Assembly: GCA_030998015.1 (NCBI GenBank)
Contig: JARWMV010000233.1
Location: forward strand, 1,550,001-1,614,000
Length of the DNA: 64,000 nucleotides
Direction: 5' to 3'
Source of the DNA: Ceratorhiza oryzae-sativae
Lineage: Eukaryota; Basidiomycota; Agaricomycetes; Cantharellales; Ceratobasidiaceae
Under the pieces are notes generated by a model. That model ran no database searches, was not told where the DNA came from, and was given only the letters and a program-made list of their open reading frames with translations. Below are positions 49,425 through 61,555 of the stretch, piece by piece. The stretch's first letter is position 1. Each line of letters opens with the position of its first letter. A program made the translations under genes and the position numbers.

Positions 49425-50557
49425 AGCAGGAAAACTTGGTCGTAGTCCGATTGTTCTTGGGTCGAAATACACGCGCAAACAAATCACGCCGCTGTTGCGA
49501 AACCTTGATAGCTGACGGAAGTGAGGACCGATGCCTAGGCTTTGTTGGACCGAAGAAGCCCTAAAAGGCTGATTAAAGAAAGATGTAATAGTATATAAGT
49601 GTTGCTGCGCTAAAGAAAAAGTCGAAGTATTTCGTGAGGCCTTTGGCAGGAGTCTCTTCTGAAGAACAAATTAGAACTTTGGATAAATGCGCTTTATACG
49701 AGCTGTAGCACCCCCACCTTCCCCCCGGTACGCATTTTAGCGATTCGGCTACAAATTTAGGTTATTCTATTCTACTGTTGGCTCGGCTTTGGTGGACTGA
49801 GATCCTGCTGGGACAACTACTTGCGCAAGCTATCTTTGGTTGTAACCAGCAGGTAGAGGCGGGCGGCAAGAATTTAATGGAGATGGTAAATAGGCTGCCG
49901 AGTAGAAAGCCACATAGCAGTGGCAAAGTGACTGTATGCAGTAAGTCGCAGCCTCCTCTTCGTACTCAAGGAAAACTCAGGGTAAAGTGCGGCATCAATT
50001 GGCGAGTTTGACATTGTGGCAACTATTGCAGGAAGATCGCGCTGTATTATCTAAAGGCTTTTGACTATAGCCAAATATTGTAGTTTAACTGAAAAACGTC
50101 GCAACAACTCACCGACTACTCTGATATCCAAATATGGCGAATGCATGTATATCTTTCGGTACAAATTGAATAAAGGACTCATGATCGAAGGCCTGAGTTG
50201 GAGGTCTAGTTGTTCAGACTCACCGGGCGTGCATACGGAGAATAGTGCTTGAGAAAGAATTTTGAGGATGCAAAAGCTGGTCGTTCAGAAGTCGCTTTAA
50301 CAGATTACTTAGCGAAAGTTGCGAGGCTTTGCGTTCGAGCCCAACTAGGATGGTTTAAGTTCAATAGTATTAGCTGGTGGAATATGAGGAGCGATAGAAC
50401 ATTTGGTTGGCTAGAATTATGGTGACTCGAGGTTCCTCGCCTTGGTAAACGTGAATGTGGGTCGTCGTACTTAGTTTGCTGGGTTCTTAGTCTGTGACCG
50501 GCTAACCGGGCCGAGTAAATTCACATGAGGGGACGCCAATCGTCAACCAGAAACCAA
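49425..50557. other. Intergenic, no gene seen
   Basis: Promoter side of PTH1 and then AT-rich sequence. ORFs up to 77 codons without motifs. The last about 90 bp belong to an inverted repeat shared with 57888-57980. Confidence 0.6.
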
Positions 50558-50642
50558 GGCCGCCTGGCGAAATGGTATCGCGTCTGACTACGAAATCGCT
50601 TTCATAAATCAGGAGATTGCAGGTTCGAGCCCTGCGGTGGTC
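50558..50642 (+). tRNA. tRNA-Arg (anticodon ACG), with 14-nt intron
   Basis: Seven-base acceptor stem GGCCGCC/GGTGGTC, D arm with GGT, anticodon stem TCTGA/TCAGG around loop CTACGAA, and T arm GCAGG-TTCGAGC-CCTGC. The extra bases after position 37 (AATCGCTTTCATAA) are a standard-position intron. A TTTT termination signal follows at once. An identical copy lies at 57803-57887 on the other strand. Confidence 0.93.
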
Positions 50643-51015
50643 ATTTTGTTGGTTTGTGCACGAGGCTTTACAAATCCAACATCACATGTCTCATGCCGCC
50701 AAGTTAAGTGTGAGCACAAACCAACGACTTGACACCCTCATTATCAGGAAAATCGCACGTGTGAGAGAACGTGCTAATACATGGAGTAATACTCGAGTTC
50801 ACGTCACATTAAAAAGGGCGAGGGCAGTTACCTCGGCATATACGTACTCTTTTGCTATGAAGGAAAGCATGCTACTCGGAGGGATTTTGAAGCAAAATAC
50901 TGGATTTTATTTCGGTGACCAGAAAAGGGTGGTTGTGAGCATCGTTGGTGAGAGTGGTGATTAGCTTTGGAACACATGTGTTAAGAAGATACTGAATGAT
51001 TCACTTTACGCTCGA
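50643..51015. other. Spacer between two tRNA genes
   Basis: No gene supported; normal CpG content. It marks the last ordinary sequence before the CpG-poor island. Confidence 0.5.
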
Positions 51016-51113
51016 GGGCGCTTAGTGGAGTGGTTACCACGTTGGTCTTCGACACAGCCTAACAAGGTGTGATTTGTCAACCAAAGTTCGTCGGTTCGAT
51101 CCCGGCAGTGCTC
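51016..51113 (+). tRNA. tRNA-Arg (anticodon TCG), with 26-nt intron
   Basis: Acceptor stem GGGCGCT/AGTGCTC (two G-U pairs), D stem GTGG/CCAC, anticodon stem TTGGT/ACCAA with loop C-T-TCG-A-A after removal of an intron at the usual place (51054-51079 approximately), and T arm GTCGG-TTCGATC-CCGGC. The next bases are ATTCCTTTT. The anticodon depends on the intron boundaries and is my reading from the folding. Confidence 0.82.
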
Positions 51114-53821
51114 ATTCCTTTTGGTTGTTGCAGAACTGTGTTGTGGAGAATATTTTTCACTATATACAGCTGCAGTAACTTTTATTAGCTGTTAAAAAGT
51201 CTTGGGTACCATAGGCTACCCATTTGGAAGTGGATTTACTGTGTGATTTCCCAGTGCTTCAAAAAAAAAGCAAAATTCACAGGAAAAATGTAAATGTAGT
51301 CTAGGTTACTAAACTAAGACTAAATAACCCCCTTGTGGTGAAATATTTTCTATGACCTACCTAGACCATGCCAATTAGGGGCTGTTTGCTGCAGTGTTAG
51401 ACTTGAGATGATAGGCAATGTTGAGAGGGATCAAGACAGCACCAACAGTCAGATGAATGGCAAGCAAGGCCTGAGATGGGCAGATGAGTAGATACAAGAA
51501 GTAACTGGTGTTGAATATGATAGAGAATATAGTGCATCACATAAGGCAAGTATATAAGATAGACCAAAGGACAAATGACATATCAAATATCAGGCCATGA
51601 ATATACAAGCAAGCATGGGCAAGCAGAGTGAGAACACAAACAGGAACAACAGGAACAATATAAGAGAACTATAAATGGCAAAATAAATATGAAAGACATG
51701 CTCAGGGCCAATGGTCAACAAGAGCAAAGCAGCACATGCTGCATAGTTATTGGAGTTGTGCATACATCCACCAGGGGCAAATATGGCATGTGTGCAGGAC
51801 CTTGTACAATACTTGGGAGTGGTGTTGGACAGTAGATAGGCAAGAGGGCAGAGGGCAGAGCAGGAATAAGCAAGAGCATGGGAGTACAAGGTGGAGCTGG
51901 CTAAGTGCCAGGCAGATCAGTGTTACAGTCATGTGGCAGTTGTAACATGCAGGGTCTGCAGGCAATTGCTTAGTTCAGCCTGTGTCCTTTTTATATCCAT
52001 CATGTGCACCAACTAAGCATATGACACTGAACTCTGGCATGCAGAAATTTCAGTAATTTTCTACTCTTGCTCCTGCATTTTCAGCATTGCAGGAGCAGGA
52101 ACAGGAGTGGGAACTGATAAAATGCACTGAAATCCAGGTGGGATTTTGGCAGATTCTGGCATTTGAGTGCTCATTCTTCATGAATATTTTGGCACTTTCC
52201 AGTGATACTTTTTGTGTATTTTTAGCTGTTGATTTGAGTGAATTGCAAGGCAAAATACTATGTGCAACAGTGTCATAACAGGAAAAATGGCCAACCTGAG
52301 AACCCACCATATTCTCATACAAGCTATACCATGAAATAGTGAAAAGTTCCAGCTCTCAGAATATTTACATATCATTGTATAATAAAATTGCTCTGCCTCA
52401 GAAATGGAGAAACAATGTTTCAGGGGTCATTACCCCTGAAATCTTTCAGAGACACTAAGGAATCTAGCCATCCAAAAGTTGCTCCTTTGTATGCACTGGC
52501 TATATAAATGTTTTTGTAGCTTAAATACAAAAAATCAGAGCTTTCTGATCATGGGAACCTTGTGAAACAAGGGGGGAATGCCCAACAGTGGCTGAAATCA
52601 CACTAATTTCCCCCCTACAGCATTACTGAGTCATCTCCAGCAAATTTATATTAGTACATATTACTCTAAATCCTTCAAAGCCATATGTTGCATCTCTAAT
52701 GTATATCCAAACTATTCTAATTAACTCTGCACTGAGGTATTTGCTTGGGGGAGACTATGTGCTGAATGCCTGGTGCAGTACAGCACCATGCAAAAAGAAT
52801 ACCCCACATGACTTTCTGCATGACATCACAATGGGTTGCAATAGAAAGTATGTATTAGAGTCAATTTCATATATCAAAAATATGCACCCAGCTATCAGCT
52901 ACAAGGTGCAAAAATAAGCACAAAAATTGATAAGTGGGATTGAAAGAAACTGTCAGGCCTAGACCATGAGCACAAATTTATTATGAATCTCTCCTATTTT
53001 ATTTTATCCTTGATTTCCTTGTATTTTTGGTCAAGTCCCATTTATTTGGATATATGCAGTTTATTACCTGGATGTCATGTGACCCTGTTGTTGTTGACTT
53101 GTTGTTTGGTAGTTCAGAAATGTTCTGCTGTGACATGGCATAGTACTTCTTATTTGTCCTGATATTGGATTTGTACAGCCTTGGCCTTGAATATATAAAG
53201 GGAGAGCCTGAGAGCCTTAAGCCTCAGAACTTAAACTCCTGTTGTACCTTGTACTACCTGGTGATCACCAAGTCATGTCAGTCCTTGCCCAGGTCTCTTA
53301 AGCCCAAGTGCACTTCTTCTACCACCTCCTGTGTCTTATTGCCTCCTGTTATGGATTACTAACATTTTCTATTATTTTAGTCTGCTCTGCCAACCTCAAT
53401 TGATGCCTCTGTAATTAAATTGTGAAATACTTGAATTTGTATGTGCCTCAATTGTATTATTTTGTGTTCCATTAAATATTAAAAATTCCCTGCTTTCCAA
53501 TGCATATTTTATTAATATTTTACAATAAGATCTCAGAGAGATATAGAGGTTGTGATATTTCCTCTTATCAGAAAATATTGATTACAACATTGCACCACTC
53601 ATATCTTGGCAACTGCTTATGCTATTAATGCAATCTTATGCTCTATTGATAGCTAATCTTTGGCAGTATCTGCTGCCCAAAGATCATTAGGATCTTACTG
53701 GACCATCAATCAAGATCTAATGACTCCAGTGAGTCAGGAGAGCCTTCCAAATTGATCTGAAGCTTCTCTGACTCACTTTATGACTCACTGAGATGTACCC
53801 TCTATTCATTACATGTATATA
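51114..53821. other. AT-rich, CpG-free island, left part
   Basis: No CpG dinucleotide seen in this stretch. No intact gene. 53.18-53.25 kb has a TATATAAAGGGAGAGCC-like promoter context, and the block from about 52951 (TGTCAGGCC) has the look of an eroded LTR, unproven. Confidence 0.6.
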
Positions 53822-55700
53822 CAGTAGAAACCCTGATGATGTATAGAGTTGGGGGAATTCTTATTTGGGGTTTATGCATGATTGGGGTTGCCCTTAAATC
53901 ACCAATGAATTTCATATATGTACACTTGGGAGAGAACAGGCAAAATACATGATAAATCTAAAACAATGCTAATTGAGTGCTAAGGTCTGAAAGAAACAGT
54001 AGATTAGCTTGGAGACAGGGGCCATCAAGCTGGGTAATGTATTTTTGAATTGCTTCAAGTGAAGCAAGGGTGTTGGTGTTCAACAGGGGCATTGATGGCG
54101 CTGTAGTGACATTGTTGTTTAGCTCTTGTTTGGTTGCTTTGTCAGCATCATCATACAAGGTTTCCCCTCACATGTCTGCATCTGCATGTTGGATCTCAGC
54201 TGCAACTTGGTTGACAATCTCCTTGTCAGTCCAGTCTTGTTCTGTGGGGACACCAGTGTCAAGTTTGGTAAATGTGATGGCACTGGCAGGTTTGATTGAA
54301 GGAGCATGGGCATGCTGATGGAGACTGTTGATTGTTGTCTGTAGCACCATCATGGACTCTTGCACATCTTCAGCTTCAGTTGGAACTGAAAGTGGAGATG
54401 GCTTGGACTCAGGACCACAAATCCCTGTGTGCTGCCAACAGTTTTGAATTGACAAGAACTAACCTGTGCCCATGCACTGCAGATCATCAACATTGCAATG
54501 AGTTGATTAATCTTGTATATGTCCTCCCCACCAGTGTCCTCCTGTTCAATTGCTTGCTGAAGTAGCAGGCATTTATAGTTTGCCTTCCAACAGTGTATAA
54601 TACCAGCATTGTTGGGCTGAATCCATGCTGTGAGATTTGGAGTGAAAAACTCAATTTGGATGTGAGGGTACTTGGTGGGATTGTGTGTGTGAGAAGGGGT
54701 GTTATCACATAAAAGGAGTATATGTTGCCCCTGGTGTTTCATTTTGGCATTCAGGTTGGCAAGCCATCTAAGATGTTAAGATTAGTCTATAAGTTGTGCA
54801 TATATGCTGATATTTATACATACCCCTGCCAAATCAATCTTGTCATCCATGCCTTCTTGTTCCACCAGTAATCAAACCCTAGATCACATCCATCATGCTT
54901 TCCAAAAGCTCATGGGTGCCATGCATGACTGATGATGAGGGGAGGGAGCTTCTCTGAGCCATCCTGGTTTGAACAGAGGCCAACCAAGAGTCAAGTCTTG
55001 TTTCCTTTCACTCCAGCCATTTGGTGCATTGCTAGACCAACATCTGGGGCAAGCATCCAGAATAGGGCTGATTCATTGAAGTTGAATATGTCAGGTGTGT
55101 TGTGCTTTTCAATCAATGCATGAATGCATGCAATTTTGGCAGTAAGTGTATTGATTGGTGCTGACACTGCCTCTCCATGGAAGTGGTATCACTTGAGACC
55201 CATACAAGCTTTGAGACTATTCAGCCAACCGCCCAAGAGGGACAGGAAGTTGCTGGAATGCCCAAACATAGTTGCAAAATGTTGTGCCTTCACCTGTATA
55301 ATATTGCCTGTCAGCCTACAGCACCCTCCAAGCTTCTGCAAGATCCACATCTGCAAAGCTTGATTGACATCAGGATACTCTACATGGTGCACCTGTTTGA
55401 ACTGCTGTTCATTTGGGTTCTTGGCCAACTCCTCAAGCTTGTGCTTCTGTTTCTTGAGCTGCCATACTGTGGGTTGAGTAATGGTGACATAGCCAAGTTG
55501 TCAGAGTGCCCATGCAGCCTCTCCATCAGTGAGGCAAGAGTTATCCTCACAGAACTTGATGATGTCCAAGTGGTCCTGAAGCATCAAACAGTGTTGTTTG
55601 ACAGGGGTTTTGGGAGGGACTACAGCTGAAATCAGGTGAGTAGAGGTACCTTGATTAGCTTTCATGTCTGCATGAACTGTAAGAATCATATAAACCAGCC
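53822..55700 (-). mobile_element. Relic pogo/Tigger-like (Tc1-mariner) DNA transposon
   Basis: The left end begins CAGTAGAAACCCTGATGAT at 53822 directly after a TA, the pogo-type terminus and target. The minus strand codes a broken transposase. The right terminal repeat was not found; a direct copy of GGAATTCTTATTTGGGGT, present near the left end (53855-53872), recurs at 55981-55998, so the relic may extend to about 56.0 kb. Almost no CpG remains. Confidence 0.78.
53958..55690 (-). pseudogene. Dead pogo/Tigger transposase (DDE_1)
   Basis: From the N-terminus on the minus strand: a psq-type HTH (IIKFCEDNSCLTDGEAA), a CENP-B/Tc5 DNA-binding domain (YPDVNQALQMWILQKLGG ... RLTGNIIQVKAQHFA ... 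LSLLGGWLNSLKA), then DDE_1: FNFNESALFW at the first acidic site and ILLLCDNTPSH at the second, followed by LTAWIQPNNAGIIHCWKA. At least three in-frame TGA codons interrupt it, where the family has arginine-like positions, consistent with CGA to TGA. A fourth change alters the first catalytic box. Not functional. Confidence 0.82.
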
Positions 55701-57802
55701 CAAAAATGTAGCATACATATTTAAAATGGTAAAGTATATGCAGGCCAAAGAGAGTGCCAAAGATTCTGAAGAGATTTCTAACTTACAGCTGGGCTCCTGC
55801 AGGCCTTAATATACATTTAGATTATTCTAGATTATTCTGCATTACTCTGACTTGATCACTGTCAAGGGGTGGGCATCAAAGGCACATGAATCCCACCCTC
55901 AGCAACCTTGTTCCAGCAGTATCATAGCCTTAGTAATTGACTGACTCATATTTGAAATTACCACTCAGACATGCCTGGGTGGAATTCTTATTTGGGGTCT
56001 ATACTTATTTACCAGTATACATCATTGGGGTCACAACTGTACTATGATAATATGATCTACAAGCCAATAGCAGGTCTCAGATGCATCAATGCCTTTGATC
56101 CACACCCTGTCTTTACTCTTTTATCCTATACTGGGCTAGGGTGTACCCCAAGTATAGCAGTACCCTCTTTTGATGATCACATGGGCATGCATGTATCTAT
56201 TTGGCTCTAGAATGCCCTCCTCAGGGTATAAAAGGACCTCCTCTGAGGCCCTTCCAGACCACTCCTCCTTACAACTCAACCCAGACTGGTTATTGGTTTC
56301 TTTTCTCTTTCTATTTCTCTTGTCTGTGTGTGATTTCTTATATAACTAGTACTGAGGAATAAAGTACCATATTAGTTATATACTGTCTGATTCATTGTAT
56401 CTTAGATAGAGAGATATATAAGTGTACAATATTGCCTGATTGAGTGTGACATTAAGTACCAGCTATTAGAGGAAATCTAAGTACCTGTAGCTGAGGAAGT
56501 ACACACATTAGGCAGCCCACCATCTATCCAATAAGCTATTGCTTAAGTCTAGTATTAAGATTAGTATCAGTTAGTCCAAGTGACTAGGGCTGAACTACAT
56601 TTAAGATATCTAAGGGAACTTGACCATAGTAGTCTTGCTCTTTATACCTACAAATTAGTCATTTTACACTGTGAAAGATTAAGACTACCTTGAGTGTTAC
56701 TTGACTGCATTGCAACTACTTTGAGCCTTCTTACTCTAGTCTAAGGAGTATTGAGTACAATTAGTGTATACTAACATATCTACATTTGCTTAAGCTCTAG
56801 ATATTCCAGTATACCCTGACCTGTAACAGAATGGTAGTGATCAGTAAGCAAGTGACTAAAAATAGAGTGTGGCTCAGTAAGCAAGTGGAGGTGCTTACTC
56901 ATGAAAAGAAAGTGGTCAAGCCACAAGACCAAAGCAGTAAAACAAAGGAAAGAAATGATGGTTAGCCACAAGACCTTTTTGATTGTGGCTCATGACACAC
57001 TGCCCTATATACAACTGTTCTTTTTTGATTCTTGATAGGTTACAGTGTTGCAGAGAAATAATCTATTCCCCCATTTTAGTACCTTTGTCCTTGCATGTTA
57101 ACTATCAAAAATCTATGTGCACCAGCATGTTCACCTGAGTTTTCTGCATTGAATAGTATAATTAGGGATTTGATACATGCTCTGTGTGCTGTGTAATGAT
57201 AGAATTATTTTATTTCATTTGTTTGGTCTGTAAAAAGTTTGATCAGTATAAACTTTTGACAACCATAGTAAAGTGCTTTAAACCCCATTGGGTAACTTTG
57301 AAGTACTTTAACATCCTTTGGGTGATTTTAAAGCACTATAAAGTCACCTTGATGCTTTTCCCAACTAAAGGAGACATACCCTTCTGTTAAAGTACTTTAT
57401 GCTCTGGTCTGGAAAATGCACACTTTCCTAATGTTATTGATGACCTCAATATCAGAGAAAAACCAGAATTATTATTGCAAATAACATTTAATTATGGTTT
57501 ATAAATGGATTTCAAGGTTTGTTGTTCCCCCAACTTTTATTTCTATTAATTAACCATGGAGGGGGTCTTGATAATAACAAATAACTGTGAATAAACCCAA
57601 GTTGTAATGATGATAGGAATTTCAAATTTAGCAATATCTCTCCAGTGTGCTTCCCAGGGGACTCCAAGGTTTATGAAATTTGTATTAATTGCCTATAATC
57701 CAAAAAATCCTGGTTTATGAAAAACATGGGTTTTCCTGGCACAGTCAAGTCCAGAATCACATAAATCTAGACCTGTAGACTGGTTTCTAACTGTACCAAA
57801 AT
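55701..57802. other. AT-rich, CpG-free island, right part
   Basis: No gene. At 56.2-56.4 kb a block has TATAAAAGG, a pyrimidine-rich leader and AATAAA, in an order resembling the U3-R-U5 of an LTR; no partner copy is visible. No CpG seen up to the tRNA gene. Confidence 0.6.
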
Positions 57803-57887
57803 GACCACCGCAGGGCTCGAACCTGCAATCTCCTGATTTATGAAAGCGATTTCGTAGTCAGACGCGATACCATTTCGCCAGGCGGCC
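57803..57887 (-). tRNA. tRNA-Arg (anticodon ACG), inverted copy
   Basis: Exact reverse complement of 50558-50642, with the same 14-nt intron and a TTTT terminator on its 3' side. About 90 bp of 5' flank is also similar to that of the first copy. Confidence 0.93.
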
Positions 57888-58226
57888 ATGTTTTCCAGTC
57901 GACAATTGACGTTCCCAGTTGTGAAGCCATCCAGCTCGGTAAGCTGGTCACAGATCGAGAATCCAACTCACAGTATATGCGCTGCCGCTGGCTCGTTGGA
58001 ATAGAGAAGTATCAATCATTGTGGCGATACAACCTCTGTGCAGCAGGTGACCATCAGGAGCGCCGACTACCGCCTGTAATCCTACGGAAAACGCAAATCT
58101 TTGATATTAGCGGCAAGCCGATTATTGAGAACAGCTCGTCATAAATATAAATAGCTGGATAGTGCGGCTAGCACACTAGCAAGTACAATAGGTTTAAATA
58201 TCACTTCGCCCAGGGGCTTCTACAAA
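57888..58226. other. Flank of inverted tRNA copy and 3' region of the Rua1-C gene
   Basis: The first about 90 bp match, in reverse, the 5' flank of the tRNA at 50558. CpG content returns to normal at once. Nothing else seen. Confidence 0.55.
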
Positions 58227-61200
58227 TCACCCGTCCTCCAGATCCGTAAGATCATCCCCCGACTCGCTAGTCCCGAAAATATTTGCTGAGAGTACCCCTA
58301 TATCTTCCGAGGGCATGCGAGTCGATGATAGCATTCCAGACTCTGTTTCACTGTCGCTGCATGGCTCCAGCAGGCCAGGAATCGAGAGGGAAAGCGAATT
58401 GGCGCTTGTCCGTTTTTCAATGTCCACGTTGTCGTTCAGCTTTGACTCGAATTCCACGAGCTTAAGGTATACCGGATCCTCGAGATATGGATCCTCGTCC
58501 CCTTTGACTCTTGTAATACCATGGCATGACGCGGCATGTTTCCACCTGAAACCTGGTTAGTCCATGTTGTAAAAATGCGAACGTACAAACCAGAACAGCT
58601 CGGGTACCTTTAAAAGCATTTAGTCAACAAAGCGGGGTTTGTGTCATAGCTGCTCACGCACCAATGCATCCATATCTTTCAAACTCTCAATTGGAACCCA
58701 CTGCTTGCACGAATGGCACTTGCCCTCTTCAATCTCGCTCCTCTCCAGAGGTTTTGAAGTCCGGCGAGACCTGCATCGGAATGCGGTCGGAGGGGAGAAT
58801 GGCAGTCCCGTTTTGGAACAGATCCCTGAATGATGCTTTGTTAAAGTCAGCAAATGTTTTGTAGTTTAGATACGTACCATGGTAATACTGCATGTGATAA
58901 TCTGCCCAATCATCAATCAATGTCAAAAATATTACGCCGGATATGGCTTACTGTAAGCAGATATCTATTCAACAGCATTAAAGGAACAAGATTTTACGAC
59001 CAAAGCGGCTTACCTTTGTATTAAGAAGGACAGGTTTTCCTTCACCTCCTCGCCAGACAGGCTCTATGCATATCGAACATAGTCCGACTTTTTTCTGAGA
59101 GGTACCGTGAACGAAACGAGGTGTGTACAGGTTAAAGTGCTCCGCTGGGTTTGGTACCAGGCTTAACCCGCTCGGGCGGGGTTGCATCTCCACGCTCTTC
59201 GGGGCACTATGGTGATGGAGGTTTAGCCAAGGGCATGGGAGTGATTGGCTACTTGCCTATCTCCAAAGACAAACCCATATACTGGGTCCTCTTGTTGAAA
59301 GTAGGCTGATACCGGAAAGCGACGGTACCATCTGGCGTACTTGGGTTTGATAGGGAGGTTGCCCGGGAAATTGCGTCTGACAATATTTCCGTCTGGCATA
59401 AATATTTTGAATTTCTCTGGACGAGGAAGCAGACTGGAAGGAGGTATGATATTACTCGACGGTCGGCTCGATGCTGGATGTGCATGAGTTTAGAGCCAAG
59501 TCAGTCACAGAGAAATTTCTTACGAGGCAATTCTTTAGAAACGTCGATATAATCGCCATCGAATCCATTGCGATTCTCTGGTTCCTGCTCCGCATGATTG
59601 AGAGAGCCTTCGATTCCTTCGTCCTCGGACTTGACAATTACTCGACTTGGGGCCCGCCCAGCTACTTTGGTTCGCAAAGATATACGAGTAATTGGTGCGC
59701 GTTGGGCAGCTTGATCTAATGCCTCGTCTCTTGAAGCCTTGCTGGGACCGGCCGCAACGAGTGCTGCCATCGCACGAGTGCGAGATCGCGTCGGACGGTC
59801 AATCATAATGTGCGCCAATGATTCATCCTGGATTACAAGCTGGGTTAGTCCATCTTCAAGCCTTCAAAAATGCTCGACCGCTTACCAGTTCATCTTTGAC
59901 CATCCTTGGCTCATCCTTGACTTTGGATTGTCTCTTCATTTCTTTGACACGCTTCCCAATCTGCGAGTCACCGTCATATTCATTCTCGCGATACTTGCGT
60001 TTTCGTCCGAAGAGCAAATCGGAATTGCCAGTATTCCGAAACTCCTGACGGGTCAACAGATCTACAACTTGGGAGTGGTTAGCGACATATACAACATAAC
60101 GACGATGAAACCGCACCTTGGGATGATGAATCAATACCATTGTCCGCTTGTAATGGCTCGATGCATTCATTCCGCGACCCATGCATGACCAGGTCTCGCA
60201 CAAGCTCAGTCTCAGGTACGGGCGATGGTGTAGCGAATCGGATATGCCATTTGCGTTTGGATGTGGGTGCGTTGGAAATCTCGGCCGACAGAGCAGCGTA
60301 CTGGTACCAAGTGTGGCGAGAGAGTTGATCGTAGAAGGTGTGGCGACGCTACTCGTGGCAGAGGGTGTACTGAGCGAGAGTGTCGTCGCGGGAGTCGGAA
60401 ACATGAATTGGGAAGAGGACTCGCGGCTTGAGAGCGGAGCCTGGAAATTCGATTGGGTTGGGGTGCATATATTCGGGCCAAAATAGTTGGGTGCTAGAGT
60501 ATGTATTGACGAAACAGCCAAATCCATTGGGTCGAGCGTATTGGACGAGGTAGCTAGCGGCTCCACCCGCTCAACGAAGCCACTAGAAGGGACGTTGGGT
60601 CGACGCTTTCGCCCCCGAGCGGAAGCTTTTCCTTTGGTGTTGGAGGTCTTGGTCGCTCCGGTGAATAAAACACCGCGGCGATCGCGCTGATGCACGAGAC
60701 TAGAAGGCCGTGGTATAAAAGTGGAATCGATGCTGGGCAGTTCGTAGTTTGGAGAGCCAACTTCACCCAGTGGTTCGGGAGCCTCAGAGCCTTCGGGCTG
60801 GGGATGAGCCAGGAATGGATCGTCTACAAAAGGAGACGAGATATAGGGAATCGGTGAAGAGGGAGGAAGAGCGGGTACGGCCCGGGAATAATGATAAGGG
60901 GAAGAAGACTCATAATAGGAGAGTGTATGCGCATTAGCGGATGGGCTTGTTGCAAACGAAGGCGGACTAACGGGAGGTGGGAAAATCGGGGACGAAAAAT
61001 ATGATATGGAGGCCGGCGCGACTGGAGTCGCAGACCGGCGGTGGGAGACAATGGGTATACCGAACCAGCGGGACTGGCCAGTTGATAGTGTTTATCGAAT
61101 TCGCCGGGATCGAGACCGACTCCGTAGAACGACACTTTGCTCGGAGAAGCGCCTGGGGATTGGATAACTTGCGGCGAACAGGAGAAGCAGGTGCAGCAAA

Positions 61201-61555
61201 GCGCGTCGTAGGGTGTGAGGTGAAGGGCTCGGAGGACTGAACATCGTCATAGGGTAAGCCCGATGCTACTCCAATCTAAGGACGAGTTTACCTGGAAGCT
61301 AGCATCGCGAGGTAGAGATCTGGGCGTACGCGGATCAAACGTGCTACTGGAGACCGGCAGACTGACATATGCACGTCGGACAGGCGAGACACTCATGTAC
61401 CACACGCTTTCCGAGTCTGCTCTCGGGCAAAACACGCCTTTGTCGTGTGGCATTCCGTCCAACAGAGTAACCGACGCGCCGGGCGACCAGCCCACGCCGC
61501 GGGCCGGAGACGAGAACGGATCGGCGCGTGTTGGAGGGGTGCTGGGAATCTCCAT
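58227..61555 (-). CDS. Rua1 C-terminal-domain protein (putative regulator), gene 1
   Basis: Probable transcription regulator of the Rua1 type (in Ustilago, Rua1 activates glycolipid genes). Starts MEIPSTPPTRADPFSSPARG at 61555. A long Ser/Pro/Thr-rich disordered part follows, with a basic patch (KGKASARGRKRRPNVPSS) near 60.6 kb. Exons near 59.0-59.5 kb lead into the Rua1-C domain: LYTPRFVHGTSQKKVGLCSIC with its C-x2-C, then YHMQYYHGICSKTGLPFSPPTAFR, and EEGKCHSCKQWVP with a second C-x2-C plus the H of WWKHAASCHG, a likely zinc-binding fold. The acidic tail ends TDLEDG at 58227. About eight exons; joins in the disordered part are uncertain (at 61.05-61.1 kb two frames overlap). Confidence 0.78.

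Noticed and set aside
52951..53360. Candidate solo LTR starting TGTCAGGCC
   Set aside because: No matching target duplication and no second copy in the window.
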